Source of the DNA: Pirellulaceae bacterium
Lineage (GTDB): Bacteria > Planctomycetota > Planctomycetia > Pirellulales > Thermoguttaceae
Assembly (NCBI GenBank): GCA_012744395.1
Contig: JAAYCB010000444.1
Location: 1-46,232 of the forward strand
Reading direction: 5' to 3'
Length of the DNA: 46,232 bases
Below, piece after piece: positions 17,037-24,790 of this stretch. The notes beneath the pieces are model-generated. The model saw nothing but the letters and a program-made list of their open reading frames with translations. It had not been told where the DNA came from and made no database searches. Position numbers and translations under genes: made by a program. Within the stretch, counting starts at the first letter, position 1; each line of letters opens with the position of its first letter.

Positions 17037-17342
17037 TCAGACCCGAATGCTTTGGACGTCGTTGTATGCCTGGACCATCTTGTCCTGGACCTGCATCATC
17101 AGTTGGAAGGCGATGTCGGCCCTCTGGACCGCGGTGAGGACCTCGGCCGGGCTGACGTCCGCGCCCGCGGCAAGCTGCTCCACTGCCCGGTCGGCGTCCT
17201 GCTGCATCGTGTTGAGCTGGTGGATCGAGTCGAGCAGAAAGTCCTTGAACGAGCCCTCGCCGCCCGCTGCCGCCGCCGCGTTGCCGAGCCCCTGCGGCGG
17301 CTGGATCGGCGCCAGCCCCCGGAAGCCATCGATCGGATTCAT
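17037..17342 (-). CDS. fliE: FliE, proximal rod/MS-ring junction protein
   Basis: The protein has 101 residues from the ATG at 17342. The C-terminal half is the conserved FliE part: FKDFLLDSIHQLNTMQQDADRAVEQLAAG, then TAVQRADIAFQLMMQVQDKMVQAYNDVQSIRV. FliE joins the MS-ring to the rod and is the first export substrate. Its start overlaps the stop of the preceding 66-residue gene by one base (TGATG), which implies translational coupling. Usually flgB and flgC precede fliE, but not here. Confidence 0.93.
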   Translation of the reverse strand: MNPIDGFRGLAPIQPPQGLGNAAAAAGGEGSFKDFLLDSIHQLNTMQQDADRAVEQLAAGADVSPAEVLTAVQRADIAFQLMMQVQDKMVQAYNDVQSIRV

Positions 17343-17542
17343 CAGGCAATAATCCTCAACGTCTGATTGGTCAAGTCTCTGTCGATCTCGACCGAGGAAA
17401 CGCGGACCCCGGCCTGGAGCGTTTCGTGGGTCTGCTCCAGGCGGAGCGCCGCGGCGTGCCATGCCGCCAGCACGGTTTGCCGGTCGGCGTCGCCGCCCGG
17501 CGGCGCGGGGCCGCGGCAGAGGGTGGAAGCAGTCTCAATCAT
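17342..17542 (-). CDS. 66-residue unknown protein, first gene of the fliE operon
   Basis: From the ATG at 17542 it encodes 66 residues (MIETASTLCRGPAPPGGDA then a helix-rich part TVLAAWHAAALRLEQTHETLQAGVRV, ending EIDRDLTNQTLRIIA). Third codon positions are strongly G or C through the middle, and its stop overlaps the fliE start by one base. Both support a real gene. It has no membrane segment or signal peptide and does not match FlgB or FlgC as far as can be judged by eye. A role as a small export chaperone or regulator is possible but unproven. Confidence 0.55.
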   Translation of the reverse strand: MIETASTLCRGPAPPGGDADRQTVLAAWHAAALRLEQTHETLQAGVRVSSVEIDRDLTNQTLRIIA

Positions 17543-17885
17543 CAAAGGCCGTCAACCAGTCGAACACCGTTTCCCACGCTCGTCCGCCATGGGCCTCGAT
17601 GGAACGAGGATCAGGTGGCAGCTTTTACCCAAAATATCGGGCCCGTGTCAAGAGATGCCTCGTGGGCGCTTCAGGTGCGAAGGTCCGCCTGGCGGTAAAG
17701 GCATTCCGGGAGGATCTCGCTTGAAGAGGCCCAGCACTGGGGATCATCGCGGGCGCGGGGCGCCGGCCGGCGGTCCCTGTCACGTTCGGCGACGGGTCTG
17801 CCGAGAACGGTCCGTGCATCGGCCCTTTTCCGGTCGATTGGTGGGCATTCGCTCCGCACCACCCCCCGCCCCCTGTACACGGCCG
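17543..17885. other. intergenic region upstream of the fliE operon
   Basis: These 343 bases hold no gene supported by codon use. They contain one promoter candidate (17622-17651) for the flagellar operon. No sigma-54 (TGGCAC-N5-TTGC) or sigma-28 box was found on the minus strand. Confidence 0.5.
17622..17651 (-). promoter_or_regulatory. candidate sigma-70-type promoter of the fliE-flhB operon
   Basis: A perfect TTGACA (17651-17646) is followed after 18 bases by TAAAAG (17627-17622, 4 of 6). The box pair is in an AT-richer patch of otherwise GC-rich DNA, about 80 bases before the first gene. It would give a constitutive rather than sigma-54-type start for the flagellar operon. Prediction only. 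Confidence 0.4.
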
Positions 17886-18836
17886 CTACGGCAAATCGAG
17901 CTTCTTCAGGAACTGCTCGGTTCGATCGGAGAAGTCGAGATCGCCCGGCTTGTAGGCGAATTGGCCGGCGTGGATCGGCTCGTTGAAACGCACCTTGGAG
18001 AGGTTGATCCGGATTGCCGGGCGGTCGTTTGGTTTGGCCTTGACCGTGGTCGTCGAGCCGGGAAGCCGGTAGAAGACGATCGAGTAGGGAAACAGATCGT
18101 CTTTGCCCAGGAAGAGGATCACGCAATTCGGCAGATGCGGCGGAAGCTGCTCGAACTCGACTCCCTTCCGCTCCCCGGCCTTGGTTTGATCGCCCGGGAG
18201 GGCCGTGGCGAGCACGCTCGGACGCCATCGCCCCTCCAGCTTCCAGGCGGGAAATTGAGGCTGGAGCAGAACGCTCTCCGGCGTTTCGAAGACGAAGGCC
18301 CGGTCGAACGAGTGGAGCAGCCCCGCCAACCCCCCCAAACCCGGCCATTGATCGATGGCCCGCAACCGGGCGCTCGTCCCGGCCTCCTCGATCTTCTGCT
18401 GAAGCCGTGCCAGATCGAGGCGCGACAGCGTTTCGGCGCCCTGGAGCTTGCGATAGTTCCACAAGAAGCGGCCGTCGCAGACCTCCAGGAGGCTGCTCGG
18501 CTGCTCGTCCACCTTGGTTTGCACGTTCAATTCCAGCCGGTATTGCAGGCCCTGATTCGATCGCTGTTCAAAATAGCTGCCCGAACCGATCACTTCCTGC
18601 CCGAAAAGACGCACGGACTGGGTGACGTGCGCCGAGACGGCGAAATAGCGTTGAAGAATCGCCCTTGCGCGGCGGACGAGAAGCTGGCCTTCGGGGTCGG
18701 ATGCCGCATCGCTCCGCCGGGCGGTCTTCTCCCCTGCTCCGGGCCCCTCTCTTGCCGCCGAATCGTCTCCTAAACCGGAAACTGGCAAAACCAGGAAGCA
18801 TGCGCAAAGCCTCGCGATCATTAACTTCGTGCGCAT
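17886..18836 (-). CDS. secreted LolA-like/DUF2092-like lipoprotein-handling protein
   Basis: The protein has 316 residues with a signal peptide (LMIARLCACFLVLPVSGLG) and no lipobox at the cleavage site. The body looks like the half-barrel LolA fold: ARAILQRYFAVSAHVTQSVRLFGQEVIGSGSYFEQRS, then LLEVCDGRFLWNYRKL (as in outer-membrane lipoprotein sorting proteins) and YSIVFYRLPGSTTTVKAK near the end. It probably binds a lipid or acyl group in the periplasm. Such LolA-like proteins are common and diverse in planctomycetes. The assignment is by fold-level resemblance only. It runs in the same direction as the flagellar operon, 343 bases upstream of it, and is probably a separate unit. Confidence 0.6.
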   Translation of the reverse strand: MRTKLMIARLCACFLVLPVSGLGDDSAAREGPGAGEKTARRSDAASDPEGQLLVRRARAILQRYFAVSAHVTQSVRLFGQEVIGSGSYFEQRSNQGLQYRLELNVQTKVDEQPSSLLEVCDGRFLWNYRKLQGAETLSRLDLARLQQKIEEAGTSARLRAIDQWPGLGGLAGLLHSFDRAFVFETPESVLLQPQFPAWKLEGRWRPSVLATALPGDQTKAGERKGVEFEQLPPHLPNCVILFLGKDDLFPYSIVFYRLPGSTTTVKAKPNDRPAIRINLSKVRFNEPIHAGQFAYKPGDLDFSDRTEQFLKKLDLP

Positions 18837-19178
18837 CGTCCGGGTCCTGACGGATTTTCCAAAGATTCGCGTTGTACTATTCCGACCTTTAAACCTCAGA
18901 GGGGGAATTTCGCGCGACCGGAGCCTGGTCGCCGGAATTCTCCAACCCTAGCGACTCTCGGGCAGTCAAGGCGGTCTGCCCGCCGAGTCGCGCTGGGGCG
19001 AGATCGTGGACCTCACGGATTGTAGGACGCGCCCGTGTCCGGGTCTACGTCAATCACGTCTCGGTCCGGGTAAGAAGCAAGCCAATGCGATGGGCGGCCC
19101 GGCGTGGGTCCGCTCGGCAGATTGAACTGGGAAACGATTCGTGGCCGGAGCCCTGAAGAGAGATAGGGGGGACACCTG
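18837..19178. other. divergent intergenic region, 342 bases
   Basis: No gene is supported. It separates a minus-strand secreted protein from a plus-strand lipoprotein and must hold both promoters, but no clear box pair was found. Two short 6-bp stems are visible (gcgacc/ggtcgc at about 18914-18932 and gggcag/ctgccc at about 18960-18981). Confidence 0.4.
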
Positions 19179-20255
19179 ATGAGATGCGGATTCGCTTTGT
19201 GTCTGATGGCCTTGGTGGCAGTTGCCGTGGGGTGCCGTGCGCCCCTGCGGCACGGAATGCCGCCGGCCGAAAGTATGCTCCAACAAGGACCAGGCGTCGG
19301 TGGCCCCGGTCCGGGAGTGATGTATCAGCAGGCGGCGGGTGCGTCCGCCGCCGACTCCCAGGTCGCTTTTGTCAGGCCTGAGGGGATGGTGGTCACCTGG
19401 GATGTCTCGATGCCCGGGCAATTCGACTCGGTTCCGATGGTCGCTCCCGGACGGCAGAACTTCCCCCAGGGCGCGATCTATCGCCTCAAGTTGACGAACA
19501 TCCCCGCATACGACGGAGTCGAACTCTATCCGACCCTCGAAGTCGGGCCGGCAATGCCGCGAACGCAGGCGTTCCTGGCGCACAACGCGATTCCGATCGA
19601 ACTGACCGCTTCCGATTTCGAACAGGTGCTGGCCGGAAACTTCGTCACCAAGGTGATCTACCTGCCCGACCCGGAGTATCAAGAACTGGCCTTGGCCGGC
19701 GTCGAGACGCTGGTCAGCACGCGGCTTGATCCGGGCGTCGATCCGATCGTCGAAGCCGACCGCCGGGGTTCGATCCTGGGCGTGCTGCGGCTGGGCAACA
19801 AGGACCTGGAGATTCCCGGGCAGGCCACCGAAGGCGCCAGCGTTGTGCCGACGTCTTACGCTCCCTTCCCCGGCGCTGGAATCGCCCCGGACATGGGGGC
19901 CCCGATGAACACCGGCCACCTGTCGACGGTCCCGACGAACTACATCTCGGGCGTGACGGGCCCGCAGTACGGCATGCCGATCAGCGGAACGCCGATCGGG
20001 CTTCCGGGCCCGCCGCATATCCCGCTCGGTTCGCCCGCCGGATTGCAGAAGCACGTGATTCGCAACCACACGCCCGGGCACATCCCCGCCCCGGCCAAGC
20101 AGATCCGGGTCAACGTTCGCCAGGTTCCCGGTCTCGGCTATCCCAAGCCCGGCAACACCGCTTGGATCGGTGGCCGGGCGGCGGCGGGACCGGTCTGCCG
20201 GCAGCAAGCCGGCGGCGAGGTCTGCGGCGATCCCGCCTGCCAGTCTTGCCCCTGA
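19179..20255 (+). CDS. planctomycete-type lipoprotein, paralogue of the next gene
   Basis: The protein has 358 residues with a lipobox VAVGC (Cys19). The middle domain (about 75-210) contains AIYRLKLTNIPAYDGVELYPTLEV, IPIELTASDFEQVLAGNFVTKVIYLPDPEYQ and RLDPGVDPIVEADRRGSILGVLRLG. The next gene has matching blocks in the same order, so the two share a domain of unknown function. The last third is Pro/Gly/Ile-rich low-complexity sequence, and the C-terminus has four Cys (CRQQAGGEVCGDPACQSCP). It is presumably an outer-membrane or cell-envelope lipoprotein. No function is claimed. Confidence 0.75.
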   Translation: MRCGFALCLMALVAVAVGCRAPLRHGMPPAESMLQQGPGVGGPGPGVMYQQAAGASAADSQVAFVRPEGMVVTWDVSMPGQFDSVPMVAPGRQNFPQGAIYRLKLTNIPAYDGVELYPTLEVGPAMPRTQAFLAHNAIPIELTASDFEQVLAGNFVTKVIYLPDPEYQELALAGVETLVSTRLDPGVDPIVEADRRGSILGVLRLGNKDLEIPGQATEGASVVPTSYAPFPGAGIAPDMGAPMNTGHLSTVPTNYISGVTGPQYGMPISGTPIGLPGPPHIPLGSPAGLQKHVIRNHTPGHIPAPAKQIRVNVRQVPGLGYPKPGNTAWIGGRAAAGPVCRQQAGGEVCGDPACQSCP

Positions 20256-20469
20256 CGATACCCGTCTCGAAACGTGCTTCCGGCGCCGCCGTGGCGGCCG
20301 GCAAGACGCGCGGCCGGCCCGGCGGAGGCGAGGCACTTGACTTGCCTGCGCCGGGAAGGGACGCCGCCCGATGAGTAACCCAAGTCCTCACCTTGAGGCC
20401 GCACGATACCCTGCCATGGTCCGCTCGCTCAGCCGTACAACCCAACGCCGAGTTGGAGACACTCGCCAG

Positions 20470-22200
20470 ATGCGCCCCTCTCCAGGCGAACAGCATGCGA
20501 CCGTCTCCGACCGCGGCTGGCGGCCGAGCCTGCCCCGAGTTGCCGGCCAGATGGTGCTCGTCGTGGCGGCCGTTCTCTCCCTCGCCGGTCGTGCGCCGGC
20601 CCAGCAGAACGTCCACCGACTGTACCATGCGATGATGCCGCCGGGAGCGATTGGAAGCATGCAACTCGCCCGCGGCGGACCCTTGGTGGGATATTTCCAG
20701 CCGGTCCTGATCAAGGGACCGGCTGGCGTGCTGGCCGCCATGGCCGAAGGCGGCGGCTTCGCCGAGGCCGAGACGGCGCCGATCCGGGTCGGGTTGCTGA
20801 TCGGGCAGGTTTATCGCCTGCGGGTGATGAACATCCCCTTGAATCCAGGCGCCGAGGTGTTTCCCACAATCGAAATCATCGACCGCCTCCATCCGCCGGC
20901 CGGCCAGGAAGAACGCTTCCCGATCGTCGTCGAAATCTCCCACGACGATATCATGAAGGCCCTACAGGGCACGTACCTGACTAGGGTGATCTACCTCGAA
21001 GATCCGCAGTTGGCCCTGCCCGCCGCCCATGCCGGGCTACAGCCCTCCTTCGACCTGCCGCCCGGACAGGACCCGCTCGCAGTCGCCGACCAGATCGGCC
21101 GCCCCGTGGCCATCCTCCGCATGGGCGGAATCCTGCCGACCGCCGATGGCCAGCCGGACATGCAGTTCCTGTTCGGATGCCCGCCCTGGATCCGGCCCGC
21201 CCTGCCGAGCCCCCCGGACCCGGACCAGCAGGTGGTCCCCCAGGGGCTCGTCTGCGGCCCGCTGCCCGCGGGAACCGCCCGGCCCTGGCCGGCCGACGAA
21301 TACATCTGCGACGGCGGGGATCGCAACCAGACCGCCAAGGTCACCCCCGATTGGGAAGTCCGCGGCCTGGAGACCGAAGACACGATCGCCCACTATGATA
21401 CGCTCGACGGCCGCCGCGTCGTCGAGCCGAGCAACCGCGTCTGCATCTACAGCCCTCGCTTCTCGGCGGTTCGCCACGTCGTCGGCCTGCGGCTGAACCA
21501 GCAGATGCACGCCGCCGGCGGCGTCCGCCAGGAGACGATCATGGCCCGCGTTGCCGACACCCGCGAGGTCCGCAGCAGCACGCAGAATTTCCAGCCGATG
21601 GCCGAGGCGTCGCGCGGCCTGGCCAACCTCTACCAGTCCGAGCAAGGCGGCGGGACCCTCGCCTCGCGGACCAGGCTGCGAGGTTTCCACCAGGGCTCGT
21701 TCATGCCCTACGAGAATCTCGTGGCGATCCGCACCGGCGCGTACGACAGCGCCGAGACGGCCTGGCTCGCATCCAGAGCAAACGCGGCAATCGCCTGGTC
21801 GCACGACCTGGGCCTCCAGGTGATCATCGATCGCCAGCGGGCGGCCGCGGAGATTCGCGACCAGGGCGTTTCTACTGTCTTCACCGTCAACGAACCGCCG
21901 ACCAATCCGCGCTTGCGGTTGATCAAGGTCGCCTCGACGCCCAACGCACTCCCCGGCGAAACGGTCGAATTCACGCTCCGCTTCGACAATCTGGGCAGCC
22001 AGCTGATCGGCAACGTGACGCTCATCGATAACCTCACCACGCGGCTCGAATACGTCGAACACTCCGCCGAGTGCAGTCTCGACGCCGACTTCAGCACCCA
22101 GCCCAACGAGGGCCAGTCGCTGGCCCTCCGCTGGGAAATCACCGAGCCGATGGCGCCCGGCGATGGCGGCGTGATCCGCTTCCAGTGCCGCGTACGGTAG
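20470..22200 (+). CDS. secreted DUF11-like protein sharing a domain with the upstream lipoprotein
   Basis: From the ATG at 20470 the protein has 576 residues. The open frame extends back to 20371, but its first 33 codons have only about half G/C third positions, unlike the rest, so 20470 is preferred. A signal segment (MVLVVAAVLSLAGRAPAQ) follows a basic N-terminus. Residues about 95-220 match the upstream lipoprotein (VYRLRVMNIPLNPGAEVFPTIEI, KALQGTYLTRVIYLEDPQ, LPPGQDPLAVADQIGRPVAILRMG). The C-terminal 100 residues (LIKVASTPNALPGETVEFTLRFDNLGSQ, NVTLIDNLTTRLEYV) are a DUF11-type Ig-like domain typical of surface proteins. The pair probably acts together at the cell surface. Confidence 0.75.
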   Translation: MRPSPGEQHATVSDRGWRPSLPRVAGQMVLVVAAVLSLAGRAPAQQNVHRLYHAMMPPGAIGSMQLARGGPLVGYFQPVLIKGPAGVLAAMAEGGGFAEAETAPIRVGLLIGQVYRLRVMNIPLNPGAEVFPTIEIIDRLHPPAGQEERFPIVVEISHDDIMKALQGTYLTRVIYLEDPQLALPAAHAGLQPSFDLPPGQDPLAVADQIGRPVAILRMGGILPTADGQPDMQFLFGCPPWIRPALPSPPDPDQQVVPQGLVCGPLPAGTARPWPADEYICDGGDRNQTAKVTPDWEVRGLETEDTIAHYDTLDGRRVVEPSNRVCIYSPRFSAVRHVVGLRLNQQMHAAGGVRQETIMARVADTREVRSSTQNFQPMAEASRGLANLYQSEQGGGTLASRTRLRGFHQGSFMPYENLVAIRTGAYDSAETAWLASRANAAIAWSHDLGLQVIIDRQRAAAEIRDQGVSTVFTVNEPPTNPRLRLIKVASTPNALPGETVEFTLRFDNLGSQLIGNVTLIDNLTTRLEYVEHSAECSLDADFSTQPNEGQSLALRWEITEPMAPGDGGVIRFQCRVR

Positions 22201-22216
22201 GTCTTGCCGCTGGCCT

Positions 22217-22308
22217 GCAAGCTCCGGCCTCTACTTGGCTCCCAGGCTCCAGCCTCTACGGGTTTCCAAGCTCCGGCCTCTACGGTTCCCAAGCTCCAGC
22301 TTGGGAAC
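22217..22308. repeat. degenerate tandem repeats ending in a perfect palindrome
   Basis: Three imperfect copies of caagctccggcctctac lie about 30 bases apart, followed by the perfect palindrome gttcccaagctccagcttgg plus gaac (22285-22308). This is the same palindrome as in the flagellar spacers at 7191 and 8167. It lies downstream of the DUF11-like gene and could also act as a weak transcript end. Confidence 0.7.
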
Positions 22309-22364
22309 CCGACTCCAACGGCCATCCGAACCGCGGGGCCGGCCCGCGCGGCGATCCGATCCGG

Positions 22365-22393
22365 TTGTCAGCGCGCCCCGAGAGCCGGATAAT
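22365..22393 (+). promoter_or_regulatory. good sigma-70-type promoter for the fused nucleotidyltransferase gene
   Basis: TTGTCA (22365-22370, 5 of 6) is followed by exactly 17 bases and GATAAT (22388-22393, 5 of 6). It would start transcription near 22400, about 32 bases before the ATG at 22432. It is one of the best promoter matches in the window. Confidence 0.55.
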
Positions 22394-22431
22394 GGGGCAG
22401 CTCCAAACCGTCCCCCTTTACGCCCCCTGCA

Positions 22432-23304
22432 ATGCTCTCCGATACCTCCGCCGACGCCCTGCGGGTGCAGATCGAACTCCTCCGCAAGGCGACGCCCAGC
22501 CAGCGATTCCGCCTCGTCTGCGATCTGACGACGACGGCCGTCGAACTGTCGCGCGCGGCGATTCGCCGCGCTGGTCCCGAGTTGAGCGAATCGGAGGCCA
22601 AGCTTCGCTGGGCGGAACTCCATTACGGTGGCCAGCTTGCAGACCAGGTGAGGGGTCATTCAAGAATCGCGGCGGGCGACATGAGCCAAATACCCCTCTT
22701 TGCGGCCTTGAAACCCGTAATCGAAGCCTTCGAGGGCCTCTCCGTCGCATACTATCTGGGCGGCTCCGTCGCGAGCTCCTTTTACGGTGTCGCACGTACG
22801 ACTCTCGATGCCGATTTGGTCGCCGATCTCGAGGCGGGCCACGCCCCGCCCTTGATCGCCCGCCTTGGTGACGAGTACTATGCCAGCCAGGAAGCGATCT
22901 CCGATGCGATCGCGCGAAAATCTTGTTTTAACGTGATCCACCTACCCTCGATGTTCAAGGTCGACGTTTTCGTCGCCAAGCCAGGGCTTTATGATCGCCA
23001 GGCGCTGGCACGCCGGCGCTCGGCGGCTGTTTTCCTGGGCGGCGTGGCCGAGGATTTTATGATTGCTTCGCCGGAAGACGTCATTCTCAGCAAGCTCCAG
23101 TGGTTCCGGCTCGGCCAGCAGGTTTCAGAACGACAATGGCAAGACGTCCTGGGAGTGCTTCGCGTTCAAGGCCCTCGGCTCGACGAAGCGTATCTTCTGA
23201 AATGGGCTCGTGAGCTGGGCATCGGCGATCTGCTCGCCCGGGCGAGGCAGGCAATCCCGTCTCCGGACCTGCACAGCGGCGGGCGGAGTTCCCAAGACGC
23301 ATGA
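22432..23304 (+). CDS. fused small partner protein + AbiEii/DUF6036-like nucleotidyltransferase
   Basis: The protein has 290 residues. Residues 1-75 (LRVQIELLRKATPSQRFRLVCDLTTTAVELSRAAIRR, LRWAELHYGGQLADQVR) resemble the small helical proteins often encoded just before such nucleotidyltransferases. Residues 84-290, from an internal ATG at 22681 (MSQIPLFAALKPVIEAFEG), are the transferase: YLGGSVASSFYGVARTTLDADLVADL carries the GG-S motif and the D-x-D-like pair, and IASPEDVILSKLQWFRLG is a typical distal motif. Related enzymes include AbiEii toxins that modify nucleic acids. Here both parts are in one frame. It may be a real fusion, or two proteins with the second started internally. Confidence 0.65.
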   Translation: MLSDTSADALRVQIELLRKATPSQRFRLVCDLTTTAVELSRAAIRRAGPELSESEAKLRWAELHYGGQLADQVRGHSRIAAGDMSQIPLFAALKPVIEAFEGLSVAYYLGGSVASSFYGVARTTLDADLVADLEAGHAPPLIARLGDEYYASQEAISDAIARKSCFNVIHLPSMFKVDVFVAKPGLYDRQALARRRSAAVFLGGVAEDFMIASPEDVILSKLQWFRLGQQVSERQWQDVLGVLRVQGPRLDEAYLLKWARELGIGDLLARARQAIPSPDLHSGGRSSQDA

Positions 23305-23353
23305 CGCCAAGGACGGCCTGTTTCCTGCCCCCTGTCCCCCCCTCTCCCGCGCT

Positions 23354-24601
23354 GTGACCAGCCCATCCAACCAATTCGAGTTCCGCTGCCCCGGCGAAAC
23401 CTCGGCAATCAGCCGGGCCGTGCATCTGGCCCGACTGGCCGGCGGGTATCCCGCCTGCCGCCAGTGCCCGCATCGCCACCAGGTCGAGGGACTCTCGTCG
23501 CGGCTGGCGAAACGCACTGCCCAGCTGCGCCGCGCTGCGGGGCCGGCCGATTGGTTTCACGAGGAAGGGGCGGGCGGCGGCTTGCATGAGGGCTTTAACG
23601 CGGACTTCGCGGGCCGCCTGGCGGCCGCGTTCGGAGTCCTCCTCCGCGACTGGCTGCCGCCGGACCCGGCCAACCCGGCCGTCGTCGTCGCCGGCGACGG
23701 CCGGGCGTGGACCCAGGAACTGCTCGCCGCGGCCGCGGAACGATTGCGCTGGGCCGCCTGCGATGTGATCGAACTCGGCGCCGCCACCGCCCCGGCCCTG
23801 GCCTGGGCAGTTGCCCACTGGCGGGCCGATGGCGGATTCTACCTGGGCAATCCCAGCGGCCGGGCGCACGCCGCCGGCGTCAAGTTCTTTCTCTCCAAGG
23901 CGCGGCCGGTCTCCGCGGGCGATGCCCTGTCGGCAATCCGCCGGGCGGTGGATCACCCGCCGCGGCGGCCGGCGAGGCGGTTCGGCGCCGCCCGAGGGCA
24001 TGGCGGCGCGCCGCACTACCTCGAGCGGTTCACCGCAGCGTTTCATGGCCTGCGACCGCTTCGTTTTGCCCTCCAGACAACCTGCCGCCCCTTCGTTGCC
24101 GCCGTCGACCGCTTGCTGGAAGACACCGCCTGCCGGGTGATTGCCGTGGACGCCATCGGCGGCCCCGGCTGGCCGCCGGCCGAGAGCCAGGTCCACTTCG
24201 CAATCGCCGTCGACGACGATGGCGAGCGGTGCCGCCTCTGGGACGAGCGCGGCCAGCCGGTGAGCCTCTCCCGGCTACTGCTGATTGCGGCCGCGCGCGG
24301 AGACGCTCTGGCCGGCCGGACCGTCGCCGTAGGGTGTGAAATCTCCGCCGCGGCGGCCGCGCGGCTCACCGCCCTTGGAGCCCGTCTCGTCCGCTGCGGG
24401 CACCTCCGTGCCGAGACCTACCAGGCCCTCGTCAAGCAGCAGGCCGCCCTCGGCGCGGACTCCGCCGGGCGGATCTGGCACACGGCCGGCGGCCATCTCG
24501 CGGCCGACGCGCTCGTCACGCTGGCGATCCTGCTTGGGCGGCTCAGCGGCGACGACCGGCCGCTTTCCCAGGTCCTCGACGCGGAGCTTCGAGACCACTA
24601 A
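23354..24601 (+). CDS. degenerate phosphohexomutase-like protein with N-terminal Cys motif
   Basis: From the GTG at 23354 the protein has 415 residues. Residues 11-41 (RCPGETSAISRAVHLARL, then YPACRQCPHRH) place Cys12, Cys35, Cys38 and His40 as a possible zinc site. The rest follows the alpha-D-phosphohexomutase layout: VVVAGDGRAWTQELLAA, GGFYLGNPSGRAHAAGVKFF, AVDDDGERCRLWDERG and IWHTAGGHLAADALVTLAILL. The catalytic loop TASHNP is replaced by a shorter YLGNP, so the phosphoserine is missing. The metal loop DGDGDR survives as DDDGER. It may bind a sugar phosphate without turning it over. The start is less sure because no ribosome site is visible. Confidence 0.65.
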   Translation: MTSPSNQFEFRCPGETSAISRAVHLARLAGGYPACRQCPHRHQVEGLSSRLAKRTAQLRRAAGPADWFHEEGAGGGLHEGFNADFAGRLAAAFGVLLRDWLPPDPANPAVVVAGDGRAWTQELLAAAAERLRWAACDVIELGAATAPALAWAVAHWRADGGFYLGNPSGRAHAAGVKFFLSKARPVSAGDALSAIRRAVDHPPRRPARRFGAARGHGGAPHYLERFTAAFHGLRPLRFALQTTCRPFVAAVDRLLEDTACRVIAVDAIGGPGWPPAESQVHFAIAVDDDGERCRLWDERGQPVSLSRLLLIAAARGDALAGRTVAVGCEISAAAAARLTALGARLVRCGHLRAETYQALVKQQAALGADSAGRIWHTAGGHLAADALVTLAILLGRLSGDDRPLSQVLDAELRDH

Positions 24602-24790
24602 AATCGTCTGTTGGCAGCGAAACGTTCCCGTTGCTGGTTCCGGTGCAAGCCTGGCGGGCCGACTGCCGCGGCCGCGACGCCGCCAGCACCGCCTTTTTGG
24701 GAACGATCGCCGCTGCCTGTGAAATCCCCGCCGGAATGGCCCCCCATGCCGGTACACCCCCCCCTACCCTTCTCTCCGCGTTTGCCTGCC

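Noticed and set aside
16952-17366. Plus-strand small ORFs opposite fliE
   Set aside because: They are antisense shadows of fliE and the fliE/fliF spacer.
17543-17885. sigma-54 or sigma-28 promoter for the flagellar operon
   Set aside because: The needed TGGCAC/TTGC or TAAA/GCCGATAA boxes were not seen; only a sigma-70-like pair was found.
20371-20469. Earlier start for the DUF11-like protein
   Set aside because: The 33 extra codons have far fewer G/C third positions than the rest and add a non-signal-like region.
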